Shown one piece after another: positions 27,800-35,518 of a stretch of DNA of 64,000 nucleotides. This DNA comes from Schwartzia succinivorans DSM 10502 (GTDB lineage: Bacteria; Bacillota; Negativicutes; Selenomonadales; Selenomonadaceae). Under the pieces are notes generated by a model. The model was not told where the DNA came from, did no database searches, and was given only the letters and a program-made list of their open reading frames with translations. The translations under genes were made by a program, and so were the position numbers. Numbering within the stretch: position 1 is the stretch's first letter; each line of letters opens with the position of its first letter. The stretch spans positions 222,565-286,564 of the forward strand of contig NZ_FQUG01000004.1 in NCBI RefSeq assembly GCF_900129225.1. Direction: 5' to 3'.

Positions 27800-28954
27800 T
27801 CATTCACCTGCAAGACGCGCCTTATAAGCATTCATTGCCGACAGTAAATCTGTCATAGCATCTCCGCCGAATTTCTCTACAACGGCACGGGCGATGACAA
27901 ACGCCGCCATAGCCTCACCTACAACAGATGCCGCGGAAACAGCACAGACGTCGCTGCGCTCCTTGCATGCCAGCACTGCTTCCTTTGACTCTATGTCTAT
28001 TGAATGAAGCGGTGTCATAAGCGTTGGAATCGGCTTCATAACTGCACGGATTGTGATTTCCTCTCCGTTGGTCATGCCGCCCTCCAGTCCGCCTGCATGG
28101 TTTGTCCTGCGGTATACCTTCTTGTTCTCATCATAGTACATTTCATCATGGGCTTTGCTGCCGGGGAGTTCTGCGTATTCGAAGCCTGCTCCGATTTCAA
28201 CGCCCTTTATTGCCTGAATCGACATCATTGCACCGGCAAGCGCCGCGTCAAGACGGCGGTCCCACTGGATATGGCTTCCAAGCCCTATAGGCGCGCCACG
28301 TACTATTACTTCAAATACGCCGCCAAGAGTATCTCCTGCTTCCTTTGCCCCGCGGATGCGTTCCTTCATTTTTTCTTCTGCTTCGGCATCATAGCAGTTA
28401 AGCTCAGAGCTTCCTTTACCTATTTCATCACGATTGATTTTATCTTCATTTACCTTTATTCCGCCGATTTCTACGACGTGAGATACAACCTCCATGCCGC
28501 ATGCTGAAAGAAGAGCCTTGCATACTCCCCCCACTGCAACGCGCATAGCTGTCTCTCTTGCGCTGGAGCGCTCAAGTATATCCCTGATATCTTCTCTGTC
28601 ATATTTCTGCACGCCAACATAATCCGCATGTCCCGGACGTGCCGCCGTAACTTTTTCACCTGCAGGATTGCCGAATGCCGCCATGCGGTCAGTCCAGTTT
28701 GTCCAATCCTTGTTTATTACCGAAAGGGTTACAGGTCCGCCAAGTGTCTCTCCGAAACGGACTCCTGACAAAATCTCCACACGGTCAGTTTCTATCTTCA
28801 TTCTCCCGCCGCGGCCGTATCCCTGCTGCCTGCGTGCGAGGTCTTTGTTTATTGCTTCCTCAGAGAGTCCGAGTCCTGCCGGAATACCTTCTAAAATCGC
28901 GGTAAGACGCGGTCCGTGAGATTCTCCCGCAGTCATAAAACGAAGATTTCCCAT
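27800..28954 (-). CDS. aroC: chorismate synthase
   Basis: AroC forms chorismate from EPSP using reduced FMN. Family signatures are FMTAGESHGPRLTAILEGIP at the N-terminus, RPGHADYVGVQKY and ERSSARETAMRVAVG in the middle, and GGMTNGEEITIRAVMKPIPT near the C-terminus. The length of 384 residues is typical. GGAGG precedes the ATG. It heads the aroC-aroK-aroB-surE run and lies about 70 nt downstream of the pseudopilus operon, so the two may be linked or separate. Confidence 0.97.
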   Translation of the reverse strand: MGNLRFMTAGESHGPRLTAILEGIPAGLGLSEEAINKDLARRQQGYGRGGRMKIETDRVEILSGVRFGETLGGPVTLSVINKDWTNWTDRMAAFGNPAGEKVTAARPGHADYVGVQKYDREDIRDILERSSARETAMRVAVGGVCKALLSACGMEVVSHVVEIGGIKVNEDKINRDEIGKGSSELNCYDAEAEEKMKERIRGAKEAGDTLGGVFEVIVRGAPIGLGSHIQWDRRLDAALAGAMMSIQAIKGVEIGAGFEYAELPGSKAHDEMYYDENKKVYRRTNHAGGLEGGMTNGEEITIRAVMKPIPTLMTPLHSIDIESKEAVLACKERSDVCAVSAASVVGEAMAAFVIARAVVEKFGGDAMTDLLSAMNAYKARLAGE

Positions 28955-29027
28955 CTTTATTCCTCCATAGTGTGCGATTACTTTACAAAACAGTTTAATC
29001 TATCCTGTGCAATAACGCAAACAATCT

Positions 29028-29561
29028 TTATGAAACAGATGAAAAAATGTAAACCATAACAGTTCCCTCAAACTGTCCGTTTTTGTCAGTTTTTCCCTGC
29101 ATTTCACGGATATCTGTAAATCTTCCGTCCTGCTCAAGCAGATACAGAAAATCCAGCCATTCAAAATATGTTCCCGACGCAGATACGACAATCTGCTGCT
29201 CCTTGTAGGCTTCAAAGGATTTTTCGTCCCCCGGAAGTATTTTCTTTATTTTCACTCCGCTTTTCCTGCTCCACTGCTGCAGCGATGTCAAAAATGACGC
29301 CGAATCCATCTGCTTCGGAAGCAGTCCTGAAACAATTTTTTCCTGTTTTCCCATACGCTTCACGTCATCTGCGGCGTTTTTATGAAGCGATGCAAAGCGC
29401 TCAAGCTGCTTTTTATGCTGCTTCAAAAGCTCAAGCTCGCGTTCTGCGGATGCGGTTTCTTCTTTCTGCTTTGGATAAAGATAAAAAATAAAGCCTGCCG
29501 CCAGTACGGCAAAAATAAAAAACACCGTCACGAATTTCTGCACTCCGCGCGTAAGTGTCAT
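29028..29561 (-). CDS. PilO/GspM-like pseudopilus assembly protein
   Basis: The 177-residue bitopic protein has an N-terminal membrane segment (about residues 10-28), a coiled coil (about 35-70) and a small periplasmic ferredoxin-like fold. The stretch GLLPKQMDSASFLTSLQQW resembles the PilO signature, where inner-membrane PilO pairs with PilN. It follows the fused GspL/PilMN-like gene after 11 nt, the position of gspM after gspL or pilO after pilN. Membership is supported mainly by architecture and context. Confidence 0.75.
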   Translation of the reverse strand: MTLTRGVQKFVTVFFIFAVLAAGFIFYLYPKQKEETASAERELELLKQHKKQLERFASLHKNAADDVKRMGKQEKIVSGLLPKQMDSASFLTSLQQWSRKSGVKIKKILPGDEKSFEAYKEQQIVVSASGTYFEWLDFLYLLEQDGRFTDIREMQGKTDKNGQFEGTVMVYIFSSVS

Positions 29562-29572
29562 ATCTCCACTTC

Positions 29573-30742
29573 CTAAAATTTCATTATCAGGGAGAACTGT
29601 ACACGTCCATCCTTTTCTGTCTCCACTGTTTCAAGTCTGGGAGCTTCCTTCAGAAGAAGCGGCTCCTCCGCCCATATCCCTACATACTCGGATACCAGCT
29701 CATAGCTGTTTGCTGTGCCCTTTACGCGTACAGCTCCTTTTCCCGTTGTTTCTATACCGTCAACCGCGACACCCTGAACCGTTTTAGCTCCGAGAGCAGT
29801 AAAAACAGCGTACCAGGATATCCGTTTTTCACCAAGTGTCTTCAGCGTGTCCGAAGATGCTTTTATTTCTTTTTTCTTATTCAAAAAATCCTTCTGCAGC
29901 TCCAGCTCACCCGAACGAAGAAAAAGCTCCTGTTCAACAGCTTTCTTTTCCTTCTCAATCCGCATGAGCTTCCATTCTCCTGTTCCGTATACCAGTGCAA
30001 AAATAAAAAGCATGGGGAGAATCAGACATGCTGATGTCTTTCGCCAGTCCCACGCTCCCTCCTGCCTGAAGTTCGGAAGAAAGTTTTCATTTTGGGGAAG
30101 GCCGCGCATAATACGCCAAGCAGCGAAAAAAGCCTGCTGAAGCGGTTCTTTTTCGTCTCCCATTTTTTCCCATGTAAAAAATACAGGCAGGGATGCAGTC
30201 TCATTTCCCCATACTGCACACTGCTCTCTTTCCTCAAAAAGAAGCTCAGATTTCTCTACCACAGCAATAACCCTGAAGCCGTTATCTCTGAAGGCCTTAT
30301 ACAGTTCATCCATTAACTGATACTCCATAATACCTATTTCGTAGGTATTATCAGCTCCCTTGCGGTAGGTATAGACATGCTTTACAAAGGGCGAGTTGGC
30401 TTCAATCTCCCAATGCATTGCCTCAGGAATTTCCTTATCGGCAAGGGGCGGGAATTGCTTTTCATAGGAAAAAATCATATTCTCCGGCACAGAGAGCACG
30501 ACCTTCTTTTCCTTTATTCCATTTTCAGCACACCTGACTGCCAATTCTTCCGCAAGCTGACCGATATGCTCAAAGTGAGTCGGATATTCCTGCTTATCCT
30601 CCAGAAAAATCCTGCAGGAATCCGTGTGCAGCATGTGCAGCTTATCCGCCTCCGCGCGCTGCAGGAAAGAATAATAAACTGCATCCTGATTCAAAAACAC
30701 CCCTATGCAGCTTTTGACCTCACTGCGAAAAAAACGTTTCAT
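29573..30742 (-). CDS. GspL-like protein: PilM-type cytoplasmic domain fused to PilN-type membrane domain
   Basis: The 389-residue protein starts with a cytoplasmic region (about 1-215) resembling a shortened PilM/GspL actin-like domain, for example IGVFLNQDAVYYSF and VVLSVPENMIFSYEKQFP. NFLPNFRQ near residue 220 resembles the PilN NLLP-type box. One membrane segment lies at about 236-255. A coiled coil (about 260-305) and a periplasmic PilN-like fold follow. PilM plus PilN in one chain is the layout of GspL, which anchors the secretion ATPase to the inner membrane. The first domain is shorter than usual PilM. The gene overlaps the GspK-like gene by 4 bp. Confidence 0.75.
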   Translation of the reverse strand: MKRFFRSEVKSCIGVFLNQDAVYYSFLQRAEADKLHMLHTDSCRIFLEDKQEYPTHFEHIGQLAEELAVRCAENGIKEKKVVLSVPENMIFSYEKQFPPLADKEIPEAMHWEIEANSPFVKHVYTYRKGADNTYEIGIMEYQLMDELYKAFRDNGFRVIAVVEKSELLFEEREQCAVWGNETASLPVFFTWEKMGDEKEPLQQAFFAAWRIMRGLPQNENFLPNFRQEGAWDWRKTSACLILPMLFIFALVYGTGEWKLMRIEKEKKAVEQELFLRSGELELQKDFLNKKKEIKASSDTLKTLGEKRISWYAVFTALGAKTVQGVAVDGIETTGKGAVRVKGTANSYELVSEYVGIWAEEPLLLKEAPRLETVETEKDGRVQFSLIMKF

Positions 30743-31155
30743 TGAACCGCACCCCAGCGCTCTATGCGGTATCCCGGCTCGTCCTTTTTAGCAAGTTTCG
30801 CATACAGTCTTGTTTTTGTTTTTTCCTTTTTACTCTCTGCCATGAGATAAATTATCTCTCCCTGTTTCCGCGCGTAAACCGCGCAGGATATCCCGTTCTC
30901 TGTATTCCTTCCTGACCATATGCTTTTGGATTTGGCCGCCGAAAGGGTGTTCACTGTTTCCGGATGCGCTCTCAGGTACTCCAAAGCCCCACGGATACCG
31001 TTCTGCGCCTCCATCTGAAGTGCTGCCGATGCTATAAAATGACGCGTTTCCTTCATTTCTCTGCGAACAACTATATAGGCAGACATGGCAAGAAGCGAAA
31101 GAATCAAAATAACACATATTCCCGATAAAGCCGCAAAGCCCTTTTGATTTCCCAT
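30739..31155 (-). CDS. GspK/PilX-like minor pseudopilin
   Basis: The 138-residue protein starts MGNQKGFAALSG and then has a single hydrophobic helix (about residues 8-30). The Gly-Phe junction fits prepilin peptidase cleavage, but the usual glutamate at +5 is leucine. That is a feature of GspK, the pseudopilin at the tip of the pseudopilus. It is much shorter than classical GspK (about 300 residues), so PilX-like is an equal reading. It sits between the GspJ-like and GspL-like genes, as K does in gsp operons, overlapping neighbours by 1-4 bp. Confidence 0.65.
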   Translation of the reverse strand: MGNQKGFAALSGICVILILSLLAMSAYIVVRREMKETRHFIASAALQMEAQNGIRGALEYLRAHPETVNTLSAAKSKSIWSGRNTENGISCAVYARKQGEIIYLMAESKKEKTKTRLYAKLAKKDEPGYRIERWGAVQ

Positions 31156-31664
31156 TATATGCCACCACGAGTATTATTCATCATGTACTCAACAGTACGA
31201 AGCTCGTATTCATGTCCTGTCGCCCGATTTCTTCCCTTTATATGTATATAGAGTCCTGCTGCTCCTACAGCATCAAAATCCATTTCCTCGATTTCAATCG
31301 TTCCAAGAGTGCTTTCTCCGGTAAGAGGCTGACTGTTTCTGCGTATCCTTGGGAAATTTTCCCGCGTAAGCTCGTAATTAACTCTTGTTGTTTTGTTATC
31401 CGAGGTTTTTCCGTAGATTGTTATGCGTCCGCTGTCACATTCTACACGGTCGGCAAACATAACGTCATTGCATATACGTTTCATTGAAAACTGGACATCA
31501 CGCTGGAGGGCCCAGTCACTAACCATGAAAAAATATGATTTTATCCCCCACCCGAAAATGACAGTCAGTGAAAGCAGGAGTACAGCAAAAAGCGGCAGGG
31601 ATACGGACAGCTCCATCATGCTGAATCCTTTTTCCTGCCGCAGCCAATGCAGGTTTTTATCCAC
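31155..31664 (-). CDS. GspJ/PilW-like minor pseudopilin
   Basis: About 169 residues are read from a GTG at 31664, which has GGTGG just upstream and gives a short leader ending RQEKG before the cleavage site FSMMELSVS. The glutamate at +5 is present and a hydrophobic helix follows. An in-frame ATG at 31727 would need a 36-residue leader, unusual for a prepilin, so the GTG is preferred but not certain. A polar C-terminal domain of about 115 residues fits PilW/GspJ. The gene overlaps the preceding pseudopilin by 8 bp. Confidence 0.65.
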   Translation of the reverse strand: MDKNLHWLRQEKGFSMMELSVSLPLFAVLLLSLTVIFGWGIKSYFFMVSDWALQRDVQFSMKRICNDVMFADRVECDSGRITIYGKTSDNKTTRVNYELTRENFPRIRRNSQPLTGESTLGTIEIEEMDFDAVGAAGLYIHIKGRNRATGHEYELRTVEYMMNNTRGGI

Positions 31665-32046
31665 CACAGTCCACCAGCTTCCTGAATTTTTCCTCCCGCT
31701 TGTCTGCAGCGCCCTTCCATCTGACACAGACCGTCACCTCACGAAGGCCTGCTCCTTCCTCGGCGCCCCTCATGGTCGTCTCGACTTCATATTCCCTGCC
31801 GTTCAGATTTTTTATATCCGGTCCGTTGTCTCCAAGCCACGGAATATCTCCCGTGTACCCGCGGTAAAAGACTGCATTCGCTTCAATACGCGCCATCTGT
31901 TCACGGGCAAGATATACCGCAGCGTGCGATGCCTCTGATTCTGCTCTCTGCCGATTCAGCATTCCGTATGAAAAGCACAGCAAAGATGCCGTGACGAGCA
32001 AAAATCCTGTAACAGCTGTTTCCAAAAGCAAAAAACCTTTTTCCAT
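31657..32046 (-). CDS. GspI/PilV-like minor pseudopilin
   Basis: The 129-residue protein begins MEKGFLLLETAVTGFLL, a very short prepilin leader with Gly-Phe cleavage and glutamate at +5, followed by one hydrophobic helix. AREQMARIEANAVFYR after the helix is like the conserved AxxQME region of PilV/GspI proteins. Two cysteines, one at the very C-terminus, may pair. It directly follows the GspH-like stop codon with no gap. Confidence 0.75.
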   Translation of the reverse strand: MEKGFLLLETAVTGFLLVTASLLCFSYGMLNRQRAESEASHAAVYLAREQMARIEANAVFYRGYTGDIPWLGDNGPDIKNLNGREYEVETTMRGAEEGAGLREVTVCVRWKGAADKREEKFRKLVDCGG

Positions 32047-32505
32047 CTAATCCTCCGGCGGATTGTCCGACACGCGTATACGCCCCTCGACATCTATGAT
32101 GACATACTGCCACAATCCATGATAATCAAGCTTCAGCGTAGCAGGGTTTGCAGTTCCAAGGACTCCGAAGCTGACACGTTTTATATCTCCGGTAATCCTC
32201 ATACCCTCGGGAAGACTGTGCCGCTCATAGCTTGTCCTGTTTACATAGATATAATATTCGCTGCCGCCTCCGCGAAATGTAGGATATGAGTCAGCCCTTA
32301 TGTCGCTGAATCTCTCACTCTGCGACGGATACCCCATTGAGATCTCCCTGAGATACCTTAGCTCAGAGACAAGAGCTGCTGCCTCACGCCGAAGAACGAG
32401 TTTGTCTGAAATCCCTGTAAATACCGGTACAGCCACTGCAGCCGCCAAGGAAAGCAGAGCCATTACGACAAGTATTTCAAGCAGCGAAAAGCCCTTCTGT
32501 TTCAT
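32047..32505 (-). CDS. GspH/FimT-like minor pseudopilin
   Basis: The 152-residue protein starts MKQKGFSLLEILVVMALLSL, a classical prepilin leader with Gly-Phe cleavage and glutamate at +5. The C-terminal domain (SFGVLGTANPATLKLDYHG, VIIDVEGRIRV) looks like the GspH/FimT beta-sandwich. The start at 32505 has GGGGA upstream and follows the peptidase stop by one base. In-frame ATGs further upstream lie inside the peptidase gene. Confidence 0.8.
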   Translation of the reverse strand: MKQKGFSLLEILVVMALLSLAAAVAVPVFTGISDKLVLRREAAALVSELRYLREISMGYPSQSERFSDIRADSYPTFRGGGSEYYIYVNRTSYERHSLPEGMRITGDIKRVSFGVLGTANPATLKLDYHGLWQYVIIDVEGRIRVSDNPPED

Positions 32506-32506
32506 G

Positions 32507-33079
32507 CTATATCCCCTGTATCCAAGCCCATACTGTGTTTCCGTATAAAAAAGCAAGCCATGCCCCTGCAGCGAGAAAAGGACCAAATGGAATCCGGGAT
32601 TTCATAGTCTTTTTCATCTTCATCAGCAGGAAAACAGCAGCTGCTCCTCCAAGCCAGAATGCGAAAACAAGCGCAGCCAATGTTTTCGGCCATGAAAGCC
32701 AAAAGCCAAGCACAAATGCCAGCTTGATATCACCGCCGCCCATTCCTCCACGGGTGATTGCGCGCAGAAAAAGAAGCAGTGCGAGCGCTGCAGCAGCACA
32801 CACAAAAGAAGAAATCCATCCGTCATAACCCTTCATAAAATGAAGCAGTACCGCACAGCCAAGCATCCCTAACAGCCAACGGTCAAAAATAAGTCCGTAC
32901 TTTACATCAAAGACAGCTATTCCGCTCAAAAAGAAAGCAAAGACCGTTCCATGAATTATTTCCATCGGCGTTTCGAATACACACGCTGACCAAAAGCGCC
33001 CTATAATCGTCCCCACCAGTATCCACACCATGTGACGTTTAAAAAGCTCCCGGGTCAGCTTCAGCTCTGCTTCCTTCAT
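32507..33079 (-). CDS. type 4 prepilin peptidase-like protein (A24 family), peptidase domain only
   Basis: The 190-residue membrane protein has about six membrane segments. The two catalytic aspartates of the A24 family are seen in AVFDVKYGLIFDRW and in GMGGGDIKLAFVLG (GxGD motif). The N-terminal cysteine-containing N-methyltransferase domain of full-length PilD/GspO is missing, so it may cleave prepilins without methylating them. It overlaps the GspG-like gene by 4 bp. Its position inside the pseudopilin operon supports these pseudopilins as substrates. Confidence 0.85.
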   Translation of the reverse strand: MKEAELKLTRELFKRHMVWILVGTIIGRFWSACVFETPMEIIHGTVFAFFLSGIAVFDVKYGLIFDRWLLGMLGCAVLLHFMKGYDGWISSFVCAAAALALLLFLRAITRGGMGGGDIKLAFVLGFWLSWPKTLAALVFAFWLGGAAAVFLLMKMKKTMKSRIPFGPFLAAGAWLAFLYGNTVWAWIQGI

Positions 33080-33465
33080 TTATCCTTGCGTCCGAAATCC
33101 GTAATGGTATGTGACTGGCAGAGTGCCTGTGATTTATCCTCCGACAGTGTGTAGCCGGTCTCGGTTATCTCCACGGTCGTACCATCACGCAAAAGACATT
33201 TTCCTTTTGGCGGCTTCAATTTTTCCGCATCCTGAATATAATCCTTCATATCCGTTGTAAGATTCTTGGGATATGAGCCATGCTCTGCTTCATACAGCAC
33301 GATAGCAGAATTTAAAACATTCAGGTCTGCCTGAATCTTGCTCGTATTCGCCAGTGCTACCGCTCCTGTAAACCGTGGTACGGCAACCATGGCCAACACG
33401 CCGATGATAGACATGACGAGTAGAAGCTCCAACAGCGTGAAACCCTTCTGATTCCCCAATTTCAT
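33076..33465 (-). CDS. GspG/type IV pilin-like major pseudopilin
   Basis: The 129-residue protein starts MKLGNQKGFTLLELLLVMSI, with Gly-Phe cleavage and glutamate at +5. After the hydrophobic helix comes LNVLNSAIVLYEAEHGSYPK, the segment typical of GspG and minor type IV pilins. Two C-terminal cysteines (GKCLLRDG and QALCQSH) may form a disulfide. The start at 33465 has GGGGGA 6 nt upstream; earlier in-frame ATGs are less well placed. It is the first gene of the operon, as expected for the most abundant subunit. Confidence 0.85.
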   Translation of the reverse strand: MKLGNQKGFTLLELLLVMSIIGVLAMVAVPRFTGAVALANTSKIQADLNVLNSAIVLYEAEHGSYPKNLTTDMKDYIQDAEKLKPPKGKCLLRDGTTVEITETGYTLSEDKSQALCQSHTITDFGRKDK

Positions 33466-33506
33466 AAGCATTCCCCCATTTAATGATTTATTCACTTTCT
33501 TATTCT

Positions 33507-33512
33507 ATTATA
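33507..33512 (-). promoter_or_regulatory. possible -10 element of the pseudopilus operon
   Basis: TATAAT reads on the minus strand about 40 nt before the first pseudopilin start. The -35 region is weak, so an activator may be needed. Confidence 0.4.
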
Positions 33513-33575
33513 AATAATCTGACAAATAAAGTATTTTTGCATTTACATTCGTTTTTGTTTCTACTTCTGTAAAAA

Positions 33576-33619
33576 TAGAAAACAAAAAGCGTGCAAACAC
33601 ATAAAGGTTCACACGCTTT
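33576..33619 (-). terminator. intrinsic terminator of the C69 dipeptidase gene
   Basis: Stem AAAGCGTG / CACGCTTT (extended by GAAC/GTTT pairs) is followed on the minus strand by TTTTTGTTTTC. It separates the dipeptidase from the pseudopilus operon. Confidence 0.8.
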
Positions 33620-33698
33620 AAATATATGCACTTTCTCGTTTATCATGCCCCGGTATTTCGACAGCGCGCAATATTCCGCAAAGGGACTTTTGCGACCG

Positions 33699-35279
33699 TC
33701 AATATTTCTTCGGCGTATCGGCAGCCGGCAGACGTTCGTACTTCACACCCGCAGCGGCATTAAATTTCATCATGAGCCGCCTTGAAAGCTCTTTCCAGTC
33801 TTCAAAGATTTTCAACGCGTTGCCGCGCAGAGCATCAGCGAACTGTTCCTTTGAAAAAACCGCGGAGGCGTTAATCAGACGCACGGAATTTGCCTCAGAC
33901 CGCTCCACCGCATCCCTTACAATAGGCGACATAATATTGAAGTAACCCTGTGTCAGTGCCATGACTTCATTTGAGGTCCAGTACATTTTCGTGGAATCGT
34001 AGGTATCGCGCAGCGCACGATATTCCTTAGGCACCTCCGAAACCGCGAAGGGAACGAAAGGATTCTCGTAGGGCGTGTTCATGGACATCCAGACCACCGG
34101 AGACGGGAGTGCATCACTGACCTGCGATATATGTGTGTAGCTGGTATTCGATGAAAGAAATGGGCGCTCGCCTATCTCTGACGCGTAATGGTACGGCGAG
34201 CCGTACATGCCCGCCAACGTGGTCTTCGTCTTGTCAAACTCGGTTCCCTGATAATAGTCGCGGTAAATTCGCGCGACGTCTTCGACGTTCAGCTTTTTGT
34301 CAGGACGCACAGAGAAGGGATAGGTTTTCTCATCCCATCCCCCAACACGGGACGGAAGCTTCTTCGACGGCGCAACGAGGCTCATGCCTCGCCAGACACG
34401 ACGCTTTGAATAATACGGATGGTAGAACTCCTGCGACTGCAGCGATTTCACCCAGTCCACACGGCCTTCCTCGTCGTATGCAGCCCAGCCGGCGTCCTTC
34501 AGCATTTGCGGCAAATTGGGATTGAAAATCTGGTTCGAATCGCCCTCACGGATACCGCGAATCCTAAACTGGCTCGCCGCGATGAAAAAATCCCCGTCAG
34601 GAATCTTTTCCGCAATCCAAAAGCCGCCTTTTCCCGTTGGCGACATCTGCATCTCGAAAACCCAGGCTTCTTCCCTGTCTGCGACGGCCAAAGTCTCACC
34701 GGAGCCCCAGAGTCCGTATTCGTCAATCAGCGCGCCCATCAGTTCGACGGCTTCACGGGCGGTCCTGCAGCGTTCGAGGGCTACTCGGGAGAGCTCGGAG
34801 GCGTAAAATATCCCTCCACCTTTTTTGAACGGCACTTCGGGCAAGTGCGCAGACATATCGGTACATTCCCCCATCATCAGGCCGTGCTCATTGACTATGC
34901 CATAATCGGCATCCAAATAGGCATAAGTGTGCCCGACCTCAGGAATATAGCCGATTGCCCGCGTGCGTGACCTGTCGGGGAAGTCGTAATCTGCGCTGCG
35001 TTCAGGCGCAACAAGGTTCGGCTGGTCGTAAGTGTTGTATTCCGGCATGGCACCCAGCGCCGCCGCAGAAGCATATACCGGGCGCATGCTGCCTGCCGGA
35101 TGGTCCTTTGAAGGCACATAAGCGAGATTTACCTCACCGTCGTACCCGTCGTTGGAATGGGAGACCATCACGCTCCCGTCCTCCGAGGCTCCCTTCGTCA
35201 CCACGATTACCGAGCATGCCTCTGAGCACTCCCCAAGGAGCAAAAACATCATCAGTCCCAAAGCCAGCTTTTTCAGCAA
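33699..35279 (-). CDS. secreted C69-family dipeptidase (PepD-like)
   Basis: The 526-residue protein has a signal peptide (MLKKLALGLMMFLLLGECS) ending just before CSVIVVTKGA. In C69/U34 peptidases the cysteine exposed at the new N-terminus is the nucleophile, so signal cleavage would create the active enzyme. Further family motifs are SHSNDGYDGEV, YGIVNEHGLMMGECTD, EAWVFEMQMS and the C-terminal half expected for the full length. It probably hydrolyses dipeptides in the periplasm or outside. It is a single-gene unit with its own terminator, between the pseudopilus operon and a chemoreceptor. Confidence 0.88.
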   Translation of the reverse strand: MLKKLALGLMMFLLLGECSEACSVIVVTKGASEDGSVMVSHSNDGYDGEVNLAYVPSKDHPAGSMRPVYASAAALGAMPEYNTYDQPNLVAPERSADYDFPDRSRTRAIGYIPEVGHTYAYLDADYGIVNEHGLMMGECTDMSAHLPEVPFKKGGGIFYASELSRVALERCRTAREAVELMGALIDEYGLWGSGETLAVADREEAWVFEMQMSPTGKGGFWIAEKIPDGDFFIAASQFRIRGIREGDSNQIFNPNLPQMLKDAGWAAYDEEGRVDWVKSLQSQEFYHPYYSKRRVWRGMSLVAPSKKLPSRVGGWDEKTYPFSVRPDKKLNVEDVARIYRDYYQGTEFDKTKTTLAGMYGSPYHYASEIGERPFLSSNTSYTHISQVSDALPSPVVWMSMNTPYENPFVPFAVSEVPKEYRALRDTYDSTKMYWTSNEVMALTQGYFNIMSPIVRDAVERSEANSVRLINASAVFSKEQFADALRGNALKIFEDWKELSRRLMMKFNAAAGVKYERLPAADTPKKY

Positions 35280-35440
35280 AAGAACCGCCTCCTTTGACTC
35301 ATACAGTTTTTTGATTTATTCAAGCATCTTTATTATACCTAAATAGTTACATTAATACGATAACGGAAAGTCCATATTCGACTTACCACTGCTTCAATTC
35401 CCAATAAATCAATGTATCCGAAAAAACTTATGTTGTGGAA

Positions 35441-35483
35441 TGATAAAAATCACCTCTCAACGATGTTCTCGTTGAGAGGTGAT
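35441..35483 (-). terminator. intrinsic terminator of the first chemoreceptor gene
   Basis: A perfect 13-bp stem CACCTCTCAACGA / TCGTTGAGAGGTG with a 5-nt loop is followed on the minus strand by ATTTTTATC. Confidence 0.9.
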
Positions 35484-35518
35484 TCAAATTAACGGTATGA
35501 ATCTGACTTAATGTCAAA

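Noticed and set aside
33699-35279. C69 dipeptidase as the dedicated cargo of the pseudopilus operon
   Set aside because: Adjacent but separated by a terminator; nothing in the sequence links it to that apparatus.
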